DNA of 64,000 bases from Halalkalicoccus sp. CG83 (GTDB lineage: Archaea; Halobacteriota; Halobacteria; Halobacteriales; Halalkalicoccaceae): positions 558,001-622,000 of the forward strand of contig NZ_JAZDDH010000002.1 of the NCBI RefSeq assembly GCF_037081715.1, read 5' to 3'. Positions 41,975 through 49,456 of the stretch are shown here, in pieces. The position numbers and the translations under genes were made by a program. The notes below the pieces were generated by a model. That model did not search any database, had not been told where the DNA came from, and saw only the letters and a list, made by a program, of their open reading frames with translations. The number at the start of each line of letters is the position of its first letter. The first letter of the stretch is position 1.

Positions 41975-43033
41975 ATGGCCGAACTGGACGTCGAGCCCGT
42001 CGAACGGGTCGAGGACGCCGGCGTATCGCTCCCTACGGGGGTCGACGCCCCCGACTACGTGCTCTACGGAGGGAAGGGCGGCGTCGGGAAGACGACGATG
42101 GCCGCCGCGACAGCGCTCGCGAGCGCCCGCGACGGTACTGCCACGCTCGTCGTCTCGACCGACCCCGCCCATTCGCTCTCGGATACGCTCGAGACCGAGA
42201 TCGCCGCCGAGCCCGAGCGGATCCGCGAGGCGATCCCGCTGTTCGCCGCCGAGATCGACCCCGATCAGGCGCTCGAGGCGGGAGGACCGCTGGGCGAGGG
42301 CGGCGACCTCGGCGGGTTCGAGGGACTGCTCGGCGGCGAGAACGACGAGGGAGAGAACCCGCTCGGCGACCTGCTGGGCGGCGGGGCGATACCCGGTGCC
42401 GACGAGGCGGCGGCGATGCGCCAGCTTCTCACCTACCTCGACGACGACCGCTTCGACCGGGTCGTGATCGACACGGCGCCGACGGGTCACACCCTCAGAC
42501 TGCTCGAGCTTCCCGAGGTGATGGACACGATGGTCGGTCGGCTCCTCCAGTTTCGCCAGCGGATGCAGGGGATGTTCGAGGGCGTGAAGGGGATGTTCGG
42601 CGGCGACGCCGATCCGGAGGCGGGAATGGCCGATCTCGACGAACTCCGCGAGCGAATCGAGCGCCTCCGATCGGTGCTTCGCGACCCGACGAAGACCGAC
42701 TTCCGGGTCGTGATGGTGCCCGAGGAGATGAGCGTCGTCGAGTCCAAACGACTGCTCTCGCGGCTCGAGGAGTTCGAGATCCCCGTCTCGACGGTCGTGG
42801 TCAACCGGGTGATGGAGAACCTGGCCGACGTCGCGGGCGCCGATCCCGACGCGTTCGTCTCGCCGGATCTCGAGGGCTGTGAGTTCTGCAAACGCCGCTG
42901 GAAGGTCCAGCAGGGCGCCCTCTCGAGCGCACAGGAGCTCTTCCGTGGCCACGACGTCAAACGAGTGCCGCTCTTCGCCGACGAGGTACGGGGCGAGCAA
43001 ATGCTCGAACTCGTCGCCGCCTGTCTCGACTGA
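41975..43033 (+). CDS. ArsA/Get3-family ATPase
   Basis: A 352-aa P-loop ATPase. Deviant Walker A GGKGGVGKTTMAAATA, switch I-like STDPAHSLSDTLE, switch II IDTAPTGHTLRLLELP. A CEFCKRR pair near residue 300 matches the CxxC that holds zinc at the Get3 dimer interface. A long hydrophobic Gly/Met-rich part (residues 100-225) could bind tail-anchored membrane helices as in Get3, or the protein may serve an arsenite pump; no ars genes are nearby, so Get3-like targeting is favoured. The ATG at 41975 is supported by the start of the conserved region; the upstream extension is not conserved-looking. Confidence 0.9.
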   Translation: MAELDVEPVERVEDAGVSLPTGVDAPDYVLYGGKGGVGKTTMAAATALASARDGTATLVVSTDPAHSLSDTLETEIAAEPERIREAIPLFAAEIDPDQALEAGGPLGEGGDLGGFEGLLGGENDEGENPLGDLLGGGAIPGADEAAAMRQLLTYLDDDRFDRVVIDTAPTGHTLRLLELPEVMDTMVGRLLQFRQRMQGMFEGVKGMFGGDADPEAGMADLDELRERIERLRSVLRDPTKTDFRVVMVPEEMSVVESKRLLSRLEEFEIPVSTVVVNRVMENLADVAGADPDAFVSPDLEGCEFCKRRWKVQQGALSSAQELFRGHDVKRVPLFADEVRGEQMLELVAACLD

Positions 43034-43070
43034 CGCCCGGATTTATTCCCCTCGAGCGAGCGTATCCCGC

Positions 43071-43340
43071 ATGGAGATCCGCGAGGCGACGCCGGAGGAC
43101 GCGGAAACCGTTCGGGAGGTCCACGCCGACTCCATCCGCGGGCTCGGCACCGAGGCGTACTCCGAGGAACAGGTCGACGCGTGGGCGGCGGGCTGTGAAT
43201 CGGCGGACTACGCGATGGCGATCGAGTCCGTCGAGGACCGGTTCGTCGTCGCCGAGGGCGGCGAGGGGATCCACGGGTTCGGGACGCTGTCGTTCGATAC
43301 GCCCGCGTTTATCTCGAACCGATCCGAATCCCGGCCATGA
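43071..43340 (+). pseudogene. Truncated GNAT acetyltransferase
   Basis: Starts MEIREATPEDAETVREVHADSI, the usual GNAT N-terminus, and proceeds to VAEGGEGIHGFGTLSF, then stops after 89 codons. GNAT proteins are about 150-170 residues; the acetyl-CoA-binding motif A (R/Q-x-x-G-x-G/A) and everything after it are missing. The stop overlaps the start of the M24 peptidase gene, whose TATA box (43307-43313) lies within this frame. A TATA-like ATTTATTC at 43041-43048 still precedes the ATG, so a short product may be made, but it cannot bind acetyl-CoA normally. Confidence 0.75.
43307..43313 (+). promoter_or_regulatory. TATA-like box of the M24 peptidase gene
   Basis: GTTTATC centred about 27 bases before the ATG at 43337, located inside the truncated GNAT frame. 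Confidence 0.45.
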
Positions 43341-44494
43341 GCGACGACTACGGCTCCGAGTTCGACTACGAGGGCCGAACCCGTGCCTGCCGGAGTGCGC
43401 TCCGCGACGCCGGCGCCGACTGTCTCGTCCTTCTCCCCGGCCCGAACCTCCAGTATCTCACGGGGTTTCGGGACGAGCCCTCCGAACGTCATTTCCTCCT
43501 GTTCGTCCCCCGCGAGGGCGAACCGATTCTCCTCGCCCCGACGATGTACGACGAGCAGCTCTCCGAGACCTGGCTCTCCGACGTGCGGCTCTGGGACGAC
43601 CACGAGGACCCCCGCGACCGTCTCGACGCGATCGTCTTCGAGATCGATCCTGATCGGGTGCTCGTCGACGATCGCATGTGGGCACGCTTCACGCAGGACC
43701 TGCGAGCAGCGACGGACGCCGAGTTCGGGCTGGCGAGCGAGGTGCTCGCGGACCTCCGGATTCGGAAGGACGACGCCGAGATAGACGCGATCGAACGTGC
43801 GAGCGCGCTTGCGGATCGGGTGAGCGAGGAGATCCGCACGCTCGGTGAGGAGGCGATCGACGTGACCGAACGCGACCTCGCCCGCGAGATCGATTCTCAA
43901 CTGGCGAGCGCCGGCGGCGAGGAGCCCGCCTTCGAGACGATCGTCGCCTCGGGGCCCAACGGGGCGCGACCCCATCATCGTCGGAGTAGTCGGGAGATCG
44001 AGGCGGGCGACCCGGTCGTGCTCGACTTCGGGACGCGCGTCGACGGCTATCCGAGCGACCAGACCCGGACCGTCGTCTTCGGCGCGGAACCCCGTTCCGC
44101 GAAGGAGAGCAGCGACGAGCCGCGATCGGGCGAGCCGCCGGCGGGGTTCGAGGACGTTCACGACGTCGTCCGCGAGGCCCAGCGGGCGGCGATCGATCGA
44201 ATCGAGCCCGGCGTCCCCGCCGAGGCGGTCGACGCCGCGGCGCGGGAGGTGATCGAGCGGGCGGGCTACGGCGAGGCGTTCACCCATAGAACGGGCCACG
44301 GCGTCGGCTGCGAGGTCCACGAGCCACCCTATCTCGTCGCGGGTAACTCCCGAGAGCTCGAACCCGGCATGGTCTTCAGCGTCGAGCCGGGGATCTACCT
44401 GGAGGGCGAGTTCGGCGTCCGGATCGAGGACCTCGTGTGCGTCACCGACGACGGCGCCCGCCGGCTCAACGGCTCGTCTCGGGGCTGGCGGTAG
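43337..44494 (+). CDS. M24-family metallopeptidase, Xaa-Pro aminopeptidase-like
   Basis: A 385-aa enzyme with the pita-bread fold. Metal ligands visible in order: Asp in VVLDFGTRVDGY, Asp in PSDQTRTVV, His in THRTGHGVGCEVHEPP, Glu in VFSVEPGIYL and Glu in GVRIEDLV. The N-terminal 140 residues form the creatinase-like domain of Xaa-Pro dipeptidases. It removes N-terminal residues before proline. An insertion of charged residues lies near residues 252-275. Its 3' end overlaps the convergent glycerate kinase gene by 29 bases. Confidence 0.92.
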   Translation: MSDDYGSEFDYEGRTRACRSALRDAGADCLVLLPGPNLQYLTGFRDEPSERHFLLFVPREGEPILLAPTMYDEQLSETWLSDVRLWDDHEDPRDRLDAIVFEIDPDRVLVDDRMWARFTQDLRAATDAEFGLASEVLADLRIRKDDAEIDAIERASALADRVSEEIRTLGEEAIDVTERDLAREIDSQLASAGGEEPAFETIVASGPNGARPHHRRSSREIEAGDPVVLDFGTRVDGYPSDQTRTVVFGAEPRSAKESSDEPRSGEPPAGFEDVHDVVREAQRAAIDRIEPGVPAEAVDAAAREVIERAGYGEAFTHRTGHGVGCEVHEPPYLVAGNSRELEPGMVFSVEPGIYLEGEFGVRIEDLVCVTDDGARRLNGSSRGWR

Positions 44495-45818
44495 CGCCCA
44501 CCACGAGCACCCGGAGGTCGTTGACGTTCGTTCCTGTAGAACCCGTCTCGATCAGCGCGTCCCGCTCGTCGAGATAGGGGTTGGCGTCGTTGTCCTCGAG
44601 CGCGTCGCGCGCCCGCTCGGGATCGGAGACGGTCTCGCCGTCGATCAGCGCGCCCGCGACCTCGGTCGCGCCGTCGATCCCGTCGGTGTCGACGCTCGCG
44701 AGCGCGACGGCCTCCTCGCCGCGCAGTTCGAACGCCGCGCTCAGCGCGAACTCCTGGTTCGGGCCGCCGGTCCCTTCGCCACGGAGGGTGACCGTCGTCT
44801 CGCCGCCCGAACAGATCACGGCGGGGGCCTCGATCGGATTGCCGCTCGCGCGGACCTCCTCTGCGATCGCCGCGTGGGTCTTCGCGGCCTCGCGCGCCTC
44901 GCCCCGAACGCGCGAGGTGAGGATCAACGGCTCGTACCCCCGTTCGCGTGCGAGATCGCGGACGGCCGCGAGCGGGGTGAACCCGTCGGCGAGCACGTGG
45001 TTCTCGATCCGATCGAAGGCGGGATCGTCCGGTCCGGGCGTTTCGGCCACCTCACCCTCGTCGCCGCGTTCGAGCCGCCGTGCGATCTCCGCGGGCGGGT
45101 CGATCCCGTAGCGCGAGAGCACTGCGCGCGCGTCGGCGAACGTCGTCCCGTCGGGCACGGTGGGACCGCTCGCGATCGTGCTCAGGTCGTTGCCGACGAC
45201 GTCGCTGACGATCAGCGAGACGACCGTCGCGGGGGCGGCCCGTCGTGCGAGCCCGCCGCCCTTCAGCGCCGAACAGTGTTTGCGGACGGCGTTGATCTCG
45301 TCGATCGTCGCCCCGCTCGCGAGCAGCGCCTCGGTGATCTCCTGGAGCGCCTCGAGCGAGACGCCCTCGGCGGGCGCGGGCATCAGCGCGCTGCCGCCTC
45401 CCGAGATCGCGACGAGGACGAGCGCGTTCTCAGCAGCGTCGTCGGCGAGTTCGAGCATTCGACGGGTGGACTCGACGCCCCGTTCGGAGGGGACCGGGTG
45501 ATCGCCGGGAAGGACGTCGATCCGCTCGGTCTCCCGCGGCGCGTCCGTGACGATCGCGCCGCGGTCGATCCGGTCGCCGAGGACGCGCTCGAGCGCGGCG
45601 GCCATCGGCCCGCCCGCGTTGCCCCCGCCGAGGACGATCACCTCCTCGTAGTCGGCGAGGCCGTGGCTCGTCCCGTCGACGACCAGCCGGTCGCCCTCGA
45701 TCGAGAGCACCCGTTCGATCGCGCGTTCGGGATCCGCGGCCTCGATGCCGGCCTCGACGCAGTCGAGCGCGAGTTCGCGGGCCTCGGTCCCGCCGAGCGC
45801 CTCGCGGTCGTGGATCAT
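44466..45818 (-). CDS. Glycerate 2-kinase, type II (DUF4147 family)
   Basis: A 450-aa enzyme of the MOFRL/GckA family that phosphorylates glycerate to 2-phosphoglycerate. Seen: VLGGGNAGGPMAAALERVLG, VAISGGGSALMPAPAEG in the N-terminal domain, ETNAVRKHCSALKGGGLAR-like INAVRKHCSALKGG, and the C-terminal MOFRL signature CSGGETTVTLRGEGTGG. Type II glycerate kinases serve the semi-phosphorylative Entner-Doudoroff or glycerate salvage in archaea. The start overlaps the upstream SDR by 4 bases, so they form an operon. Confidence 0.93.
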   Translation of the reverse strand: MIHDREALGGTEARELALDCVEAGIEAADPERAIERVLSIEGDRLVVDGTSHGLADYEEVIVLGGGNAGGPMAAALERVLGDRIDRGAIVTDAPRETERIDVLPGDHPVPSERGVESTRRMLELADDAAENALVLVAISGGGSALMPAPAEGVSLEALQEITEALLASGATIDEINAVRKHCSALKGGGLARRAAPATVVSLIVSDVVGNDLSTIASGPTVPDGTTFADARAVLSRYGIDPPAEIARRLERGDEGEVAETPGPDDPAFDRIENHVLADGFTPLAAVRDLARERGYEPLILTSRVRGEAREAAKTHAAIAEEVRASGNPIEAPAVICSGGETTVTLRGEGTGGPNQEFALSAAFELRGEEAVALASVDTDGIDGATEVAGALIDGETVSDPERARDALEDNDANPYLDERDALIETGSTGTNVNDLRVLVVGATASPETSR

Positions 45819-46639
45819 CCGGCGATCTTGAGCGCCAGCTTGAACAGCGTATCGCGCAGCCCGTCGGGCAGCAGTCGGGCGACCGACCCGACCTTCGCGA
45901 GCGTTCCGATGGGGTAGCGCGCGTTCGGCCGGGTCGAACTCGCGGCGTGGACGATCCAGTCGGCGACCTCCGCGGGCTGGACCGCACCGGGGCCGCCGCC
46001 GCCGACCGCCTGGGTGTCGTCGATGATCCCGTAGATGTCGCTGTACTCCGGCGAGCGGGGGACGTCGTCGGTCTCGTCGGTGGCGCGTTCAGTGAACGCC
46101 GACTCGACGGGACCGGGCTCGATCAGAACGACGTCGACGTCGAACCGACTGGCCTCGACGCGCAGTGCGTCGCTCATCGCCTCGAGGGCGGCCTTCGAGC
46201 CGGAGTAGACGCCGCCGCCGGGGAACGCGACGCGTCCGGCCACGCTGGAGACGTTGACGATCGTCCCTTCCTCGCGCTCGCGCATGTGGGGGAGCACCTC
46301 CTGGATCAGCCGTTGGGGGCCGTAGACGTTGGCGTCGAACTGCCTCTCGACGTCACGGACGGGCACGTCCTCGATCGGACCGAGCTGTCCGTAGCCCGCG
46401 TTGTTGACGAGACAGTCGATCCGACCCTGCTCGTCGATGATCCGTTCGACGACCGCCAGCACCTGGGCGTCGTTTGTAACGTCGAGTTCGGCGGTCTCAC
46501 ACCCCAGATCGGCGAGGTCTGCGACGTCTTCCGGATCACGGGCGGTCGCGTACACCTGCCACTCCTCGTCCAGAAAGGCCCGCGCCGTCGCCCGACCGAT
46601 CCCCGACGAACAACCCGTGATACAGACGGTCTTCTCCAT
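45815..46639 (-). CDS. SDR-family oxidoreductase
   Basis: A 274-aa short-chain dehydrogenase. Seen: ITGCSSGIGRATARAF at the start, NNAGYGQLGP, VNVSSVAGRV and the YSGSKAALEAMS active-site motif (Tyr, Lys). The C-terminal extension after residue 200 is longer than in classical SDRs and typical of 17-beta/retinol-like members. The substrate is unknown. The ATG at 46639 fits the family; the longer reading upstream is not protein-like. Confidence 0.88.
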   Translation of the reverse strand: MEKTVCITGCSSGIGRATARAFLDEEWQVYATARDPEDVADLADLGCETAELDVTNDAQVLAVVERIIDEQGRIDCLVNNAGYGQLGPIEDVPVRDVERQFDANVYGPQRLIQEVLPHMREREEGTIVNVSSVAGRVAFPGGGVYSGSKAALEAMSDALRVEASRFDVDVVLIEPGPVESAFTERATDETDDVPRSPEYSDIYGIIDDTQAVGGGGPGAVQPAEVADWIVHAASSTRPNARYPIGTLAKVGSVARLLPDGLRDTLFKLALKIAG

Positions 46640-46887
46640 GGCCGGTCCGTCGGACGCGGGGGAGTTAACTGTTGGCGGGTTCGCTCGGGCGAACGCTTTT
46701 TGCCGCTTCCGGCCTGCCCTCGCGCGCGAACGAGAACCGAGCGGTTCCAGCGGCGAATCGACGAGGAGTACGTCTCGGTGCCGAGCCCGCGAGGACGAGC
46801 CGTACGCCGTCCTCCGAAGACCGGACTCCGGTTCGCCGTGGACCCACGTGGTGACCGCCGTCACCACCGTCTGGTCTCACTCTCGGG

Positions 46888-47136
46888 GTGGCGAACCTGC
46901 TGTACGCCGTCTACGTCTCCCTCAACTCGCCGACGAAGCTCCTGATCGAGGACGACTGCTTCGACGGACTTCGATCCCGACGCGAACGCATTGGCCCTGT
47001 TGCGCCAGCGCTACACACGGAGAGCTGAAGCGATCGCGAGTTCGACCATCGCCTCGAACGGCTGCTCGGAAGTCGGTACGAACGCGACCGTGACGGTGGC
47101 CGCTCGGAGCCCGAACGCGCTCACGGGCGCTACTGA
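46888..47136 (+). pseudogene. Probable frameshifted gene remnant, family unknown
   Basis: Three consecutive protein-like segments lie in different frames: one beginning at GTG 46888 (VANLLYAVYVSLNSPTKLL, then IEDDCFDG), one from about 46971 (DFDPDANALALLRQRYTRRA), and one from about 47038 (EFDHRLERLLGSRYERD) that ends at the TGA at 47134. Each has the acidic bias of real genes. I do not recognise a family. The preceding 46640-46887 holds nothing clear. Confidence 0.4.
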
Positions 47137-47868
47137 TCACGCATCGATCTCGCGGGCGCGCTCGCCGGCGTACCGGTCCGCGAGCCGGATCGGTTCGGGC
47201 AGCTTGTAGCCCGCACAGTGGGACTCGGCGAGCGAGGCGGCCGTCTCCGCGCTCACGCGGTGGCCGGGGCTCACGTAGAGCGGGTTGATGTAGCGTGATC
47301 CTCCCTCGTACTGGCGGGTCTGGACGGCGTAGCCGAGCACGGTACCCTCGGGGACGTCCACCCGGCCGTCGGCGACGACCGGGACGCGCGTCCCCTCCGA
47401 GAAGGGGTCCTCGGGCGGGTTGCTCAGCCGGCCACAGAGCAGGCTCTTAGCGACGCCGACGCTCGGCAGCTCCAGCGTCACGCCCATGTGGGTGGCCAGG
47501 CCCGCCTGCCGGAAGTGGATCCGGCCGCTGCCGTCGAACAGCGCGAGGTCGGGCTCGCACTCGAGCTTCTCGAACGCCGCGAGGATCGACTCGCCCTCGC
47601 GAAAGGAGAGTAGCCCGGGGATGTAGGGGATCGAGAGCTCCGTGACCGACGAGACGCGTTCTACCACCTCGCCGTCGCGCATGGCGACGACGACGCTCAC
47701 GGCCCGCTCCTCGGGGAACGCCTGGTCGACGCCGACGACGACCGGTGAGTCGGGAAGCGAGACGTCGTCGCCGAAACACGCCTCGGCCGCGAGTTCGCGC
47801 TGGAGGCTCTCCATCTCCTCGCGGGTGAGCGCGGGATCGGGCCGAAACTCCGGACGCGTGACCTCCAT
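47137..47868 (-). CDS. nfi: Endonuclease V
   Basis: A 243-aa DNA repair nuclease that nicks near deoxyinosine. Seen: VVGVDQAFPEERAVSVVVAM with a catalytic Asp, YIPGLLSFREGESILAAFEKL with a catalytic Glu, the wedge/active region DLALFDGSGRIHFRQAGLATHMGV (Asp, His), GVAKSLLCG and the C-terminal YVSPGHRVS. The start ATG overlaps the stop of the rhomboid gene (shared base 47868), so they form an operon. Confidence 0.94.
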   Translation of the reverse strand: MEVTRPEFRPDPALTREEMESLQRELAAEACFGDDVSLPDSPVVVGVDQAFPEERAVSVVVAMRDGEVVERVSSVTELSIPYIPGLLSFREGESILAAFEKLECEPDLALFDGSGRIHFRQAGLATHMGVTLELPSVGVAKSLLCGRLSNPPEDPFSEGTRVPVVADGRVDVPEGTVLGYAVQTRQYEGGSRYINPLYVSPGHRVSAETAASLAESHCAGYKLPEPIRLADRYAGERAREIDA

Positions 47869-48821
47869 TAGAACCCTCCTCGACCGGGGCCGCCGGGCCC
47901 TCCGGGTCCGCCGGGTCCTCCGGGCCCGCCCGGTCCGCCGGGACCGCCGCCGAACCGGAGCTGGTCGGGCGCGCGCTCGCCCTCGCGTCGCAGCTTCTCG
48001 CCGTACCCCAGGCCGATGAACAGCCCCGCGAGGTGCGCGAGGTGGGCGACGCCGCCCGCACCGACGCCGCCGATGCCGACGATACCGACCGACACCAGCG
48101 CGAACCCGAGCGTGAGCAGCCACAGCGGCATCGGGATGAAGAAGAACAGCAGCACCCGGAGCTGGGGGTTCAGCACGGTGAGCACGCCCATGACGGCCAT
48201 GATCGCGCCGCTGGCGCCGAGGACGGGCGACGGCGGCTGGCCGAGCGCCAGCCCGACGCCGATCTGAGCCAGTCCGGCGACGACGCCGCTGACGAGAAAG
48301 AGCACGGCGAAGGCCTTGCTCCCGGCCTTGCGCTCGACGATCGGCCCGAAGAAGTAGAGCACGATGCTGTTGAAGACGATGTGAAAGAAGTTGCCCGGGC
48401 TGTGGGCGAACACCGAGGTGATCCACGTCCAGACGTTCCCGAGTGCGTTCGGATCGAGCAGGAACAGCGTGTTGTGGAGCGCCGTCCCGAAGAGGACGAG
48501 GACGACGAACTGCAGCAGGAACGTGACCCACATCACCCCGAGGAAGACGTAGGTCATGTTGTTCCGGAAGTACGCGAGCGGGCCGCCGGTGCCGGTGTTG
48601 ATCGGCACTCGGTCGCTCAGCCTCCGTTCCTGCTGCCCGCCGGGATCGTTCACGTCATCGTCGAAGCCGCTGTCGAACAGTCCGTCGGGGTCGTCCCACT
48701 CCTGGAGGCCCGGACAGTCGTGGTTCTCCGGCAGTCGGTGTTGGGCACAGAAGACCCCACCGCAGCGTTGGCAGCGGTAGGGCAGGTTCTCGTGTGCGCC
48801 ACACCGATCACACTTCGCCAT
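47868..48821 (-). CDS. Rhomboid intramembrane serine protease with N-terminal zinc finger
   Basis: A 317-aa protein. Residues 1-40 form an AN1-type zinc finger (CDRCGAHENLPYRCQRCGG, then FCAQHRLPENHDC). A short acidic linker is followed by six membrane segments; the catalytic Ser is in GASGAIMAVMG and the His in VAHLAHLAGLF, with the L1-loop pattern HNTLFLLDPNALGNV nearby. The last 30 residues are a repetitive Gly-Gly-Pro tail. It cleaves membrane proteins; the zinc finger may recruit substrates. The ATG at 48821 starts at the zinc finger; 48848 is an alternative. Confidence 0.92.
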   Translation of the reverse strand: MAKCDRCGAHENLPYRCQRCGGVFCAQHRLPENHDCPGLQEWDDPDGLFDSGFDDDVNDPGGQQERRLSDRVPINTGTGGPLAYFRNNMTYVFLGVMWVTFLLQFVVLVLFGTALHNTLFLLDPNALGNVWTWITSVFAHSPGNFFHIVFNSIVLYFFGPIVERKAGSKAFAVLFLVSGVVAGLAQIGVGLALGQPPSPVLGASGAIMAVMGVLTVLNPQLRVLLFFFIPMPLWLLTLGFALVSVGIVGIGGVGAGGVAHLAHLAGLFIGLGYGEKLRREGERAPDQLRFGGGPGGPGGPGGPGGPGGPGGPGRGGF

Positions 48822-48930
48822 TGGCGGGGGTTCGCGGCGGGGCGACAAAAGGGGTTTGGCATCCGACGGAACGACGAAACGGCGAGACGACGAGAGGGGA
48901 TTTTTCTCCCTCGATCACCGAACCCGAGGC

Positions 48931-49368
48931 GTGCAGGAGTACGAACGGAAACAGCTGCTCGAACGGGTCGGTCGCGAGGGGGCGACCATCGGCGCGCAGA
49001 TCCCCGAGGAGATCGACGTCCAGGGCGAGCGCGTCGAACTTCGAGACTTCGTCTTCGAGATCAAGCGCCGCGAGACGATCCCCTCGGGTGAGCGAGAACG
49101 CGTCGAGCAAGCCAAACGCAACCTGCGGCGCGAGCGGATCGAGCGGATGGACCGGCTGGAGGAGGGCGAGATCAGCCGCGAGGAGGGCGAACGCATTGCC
49201 GAGTCGATCATCGGAATCGACCGCGCGCTCGAGGGGCTCCAGAACCTGGGTCCGGCGGACGTCGAGGCCGAGGCCAAAGCCCAGGAGATCGCCGACCGCA
49301 AGCGCTGGACGCGCTTCATGCGCCAGGCGCTCGGGATGGACGAGGAGAACACGCCCAACAGGCGATAG
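48931..49368 (+). CDS. Haloarchaeal DUF5788-like protein
   Basis: A 145-aa highly charged, probably all-helical protein, opening (M)QEYERKQLLERVGREGATIG and continuing with IPEEIDVQGERVELRDFVFEI, then RKRWTRFMRQALGM near the end. It is likely to be coiled in the middle (ERVEQAKRNLRRERIERMD). It resembles a small haloarchaeal protein family listed as DUF5788; the function is unknown. A GTG start at 48931 is preferred: an AT-rich GATTTTTC lies 25-30 bases upstream, and an ATG-start reading from 48856 adds an unrelated leader. Confidence 0.72.
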   Translation: MQEYERKQLLERVGREGATIGAQIPEEIDVQGERVELRDFVFEIKRRETIPSGERERVEQAKRNLRRERIERMDRLEEGEISREEGERIAESIIGIDRALEGLQNLGPADVEAEAKAQEIADRKRWTRFMRQALGMDEENTPNRR

Positions 49369-49456
49369 CGCGGCCCGAGGGTCCCCTCGAACGCACGCCC
49401 CTACCGGCGTTCGCTCGACCGGTGGAAATACCGTCGGCCGGTACGTTCGAGCGGAC

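Noticed and set aside
47880-47960. Repetitive GGXCCX stretch considered as a DNA repeat or CRISPR-like array
   Set aside because: It encodes the Gly-Gly-Pro tail of the rhomboid protease and has no spacers.
48794-49456. Extension of PolX to 820 aa
   Set aside because: The upstream part is an Arg/Ser-rich shadow of the DUF5788-like gene; the PolX start at 49457 matches the family.
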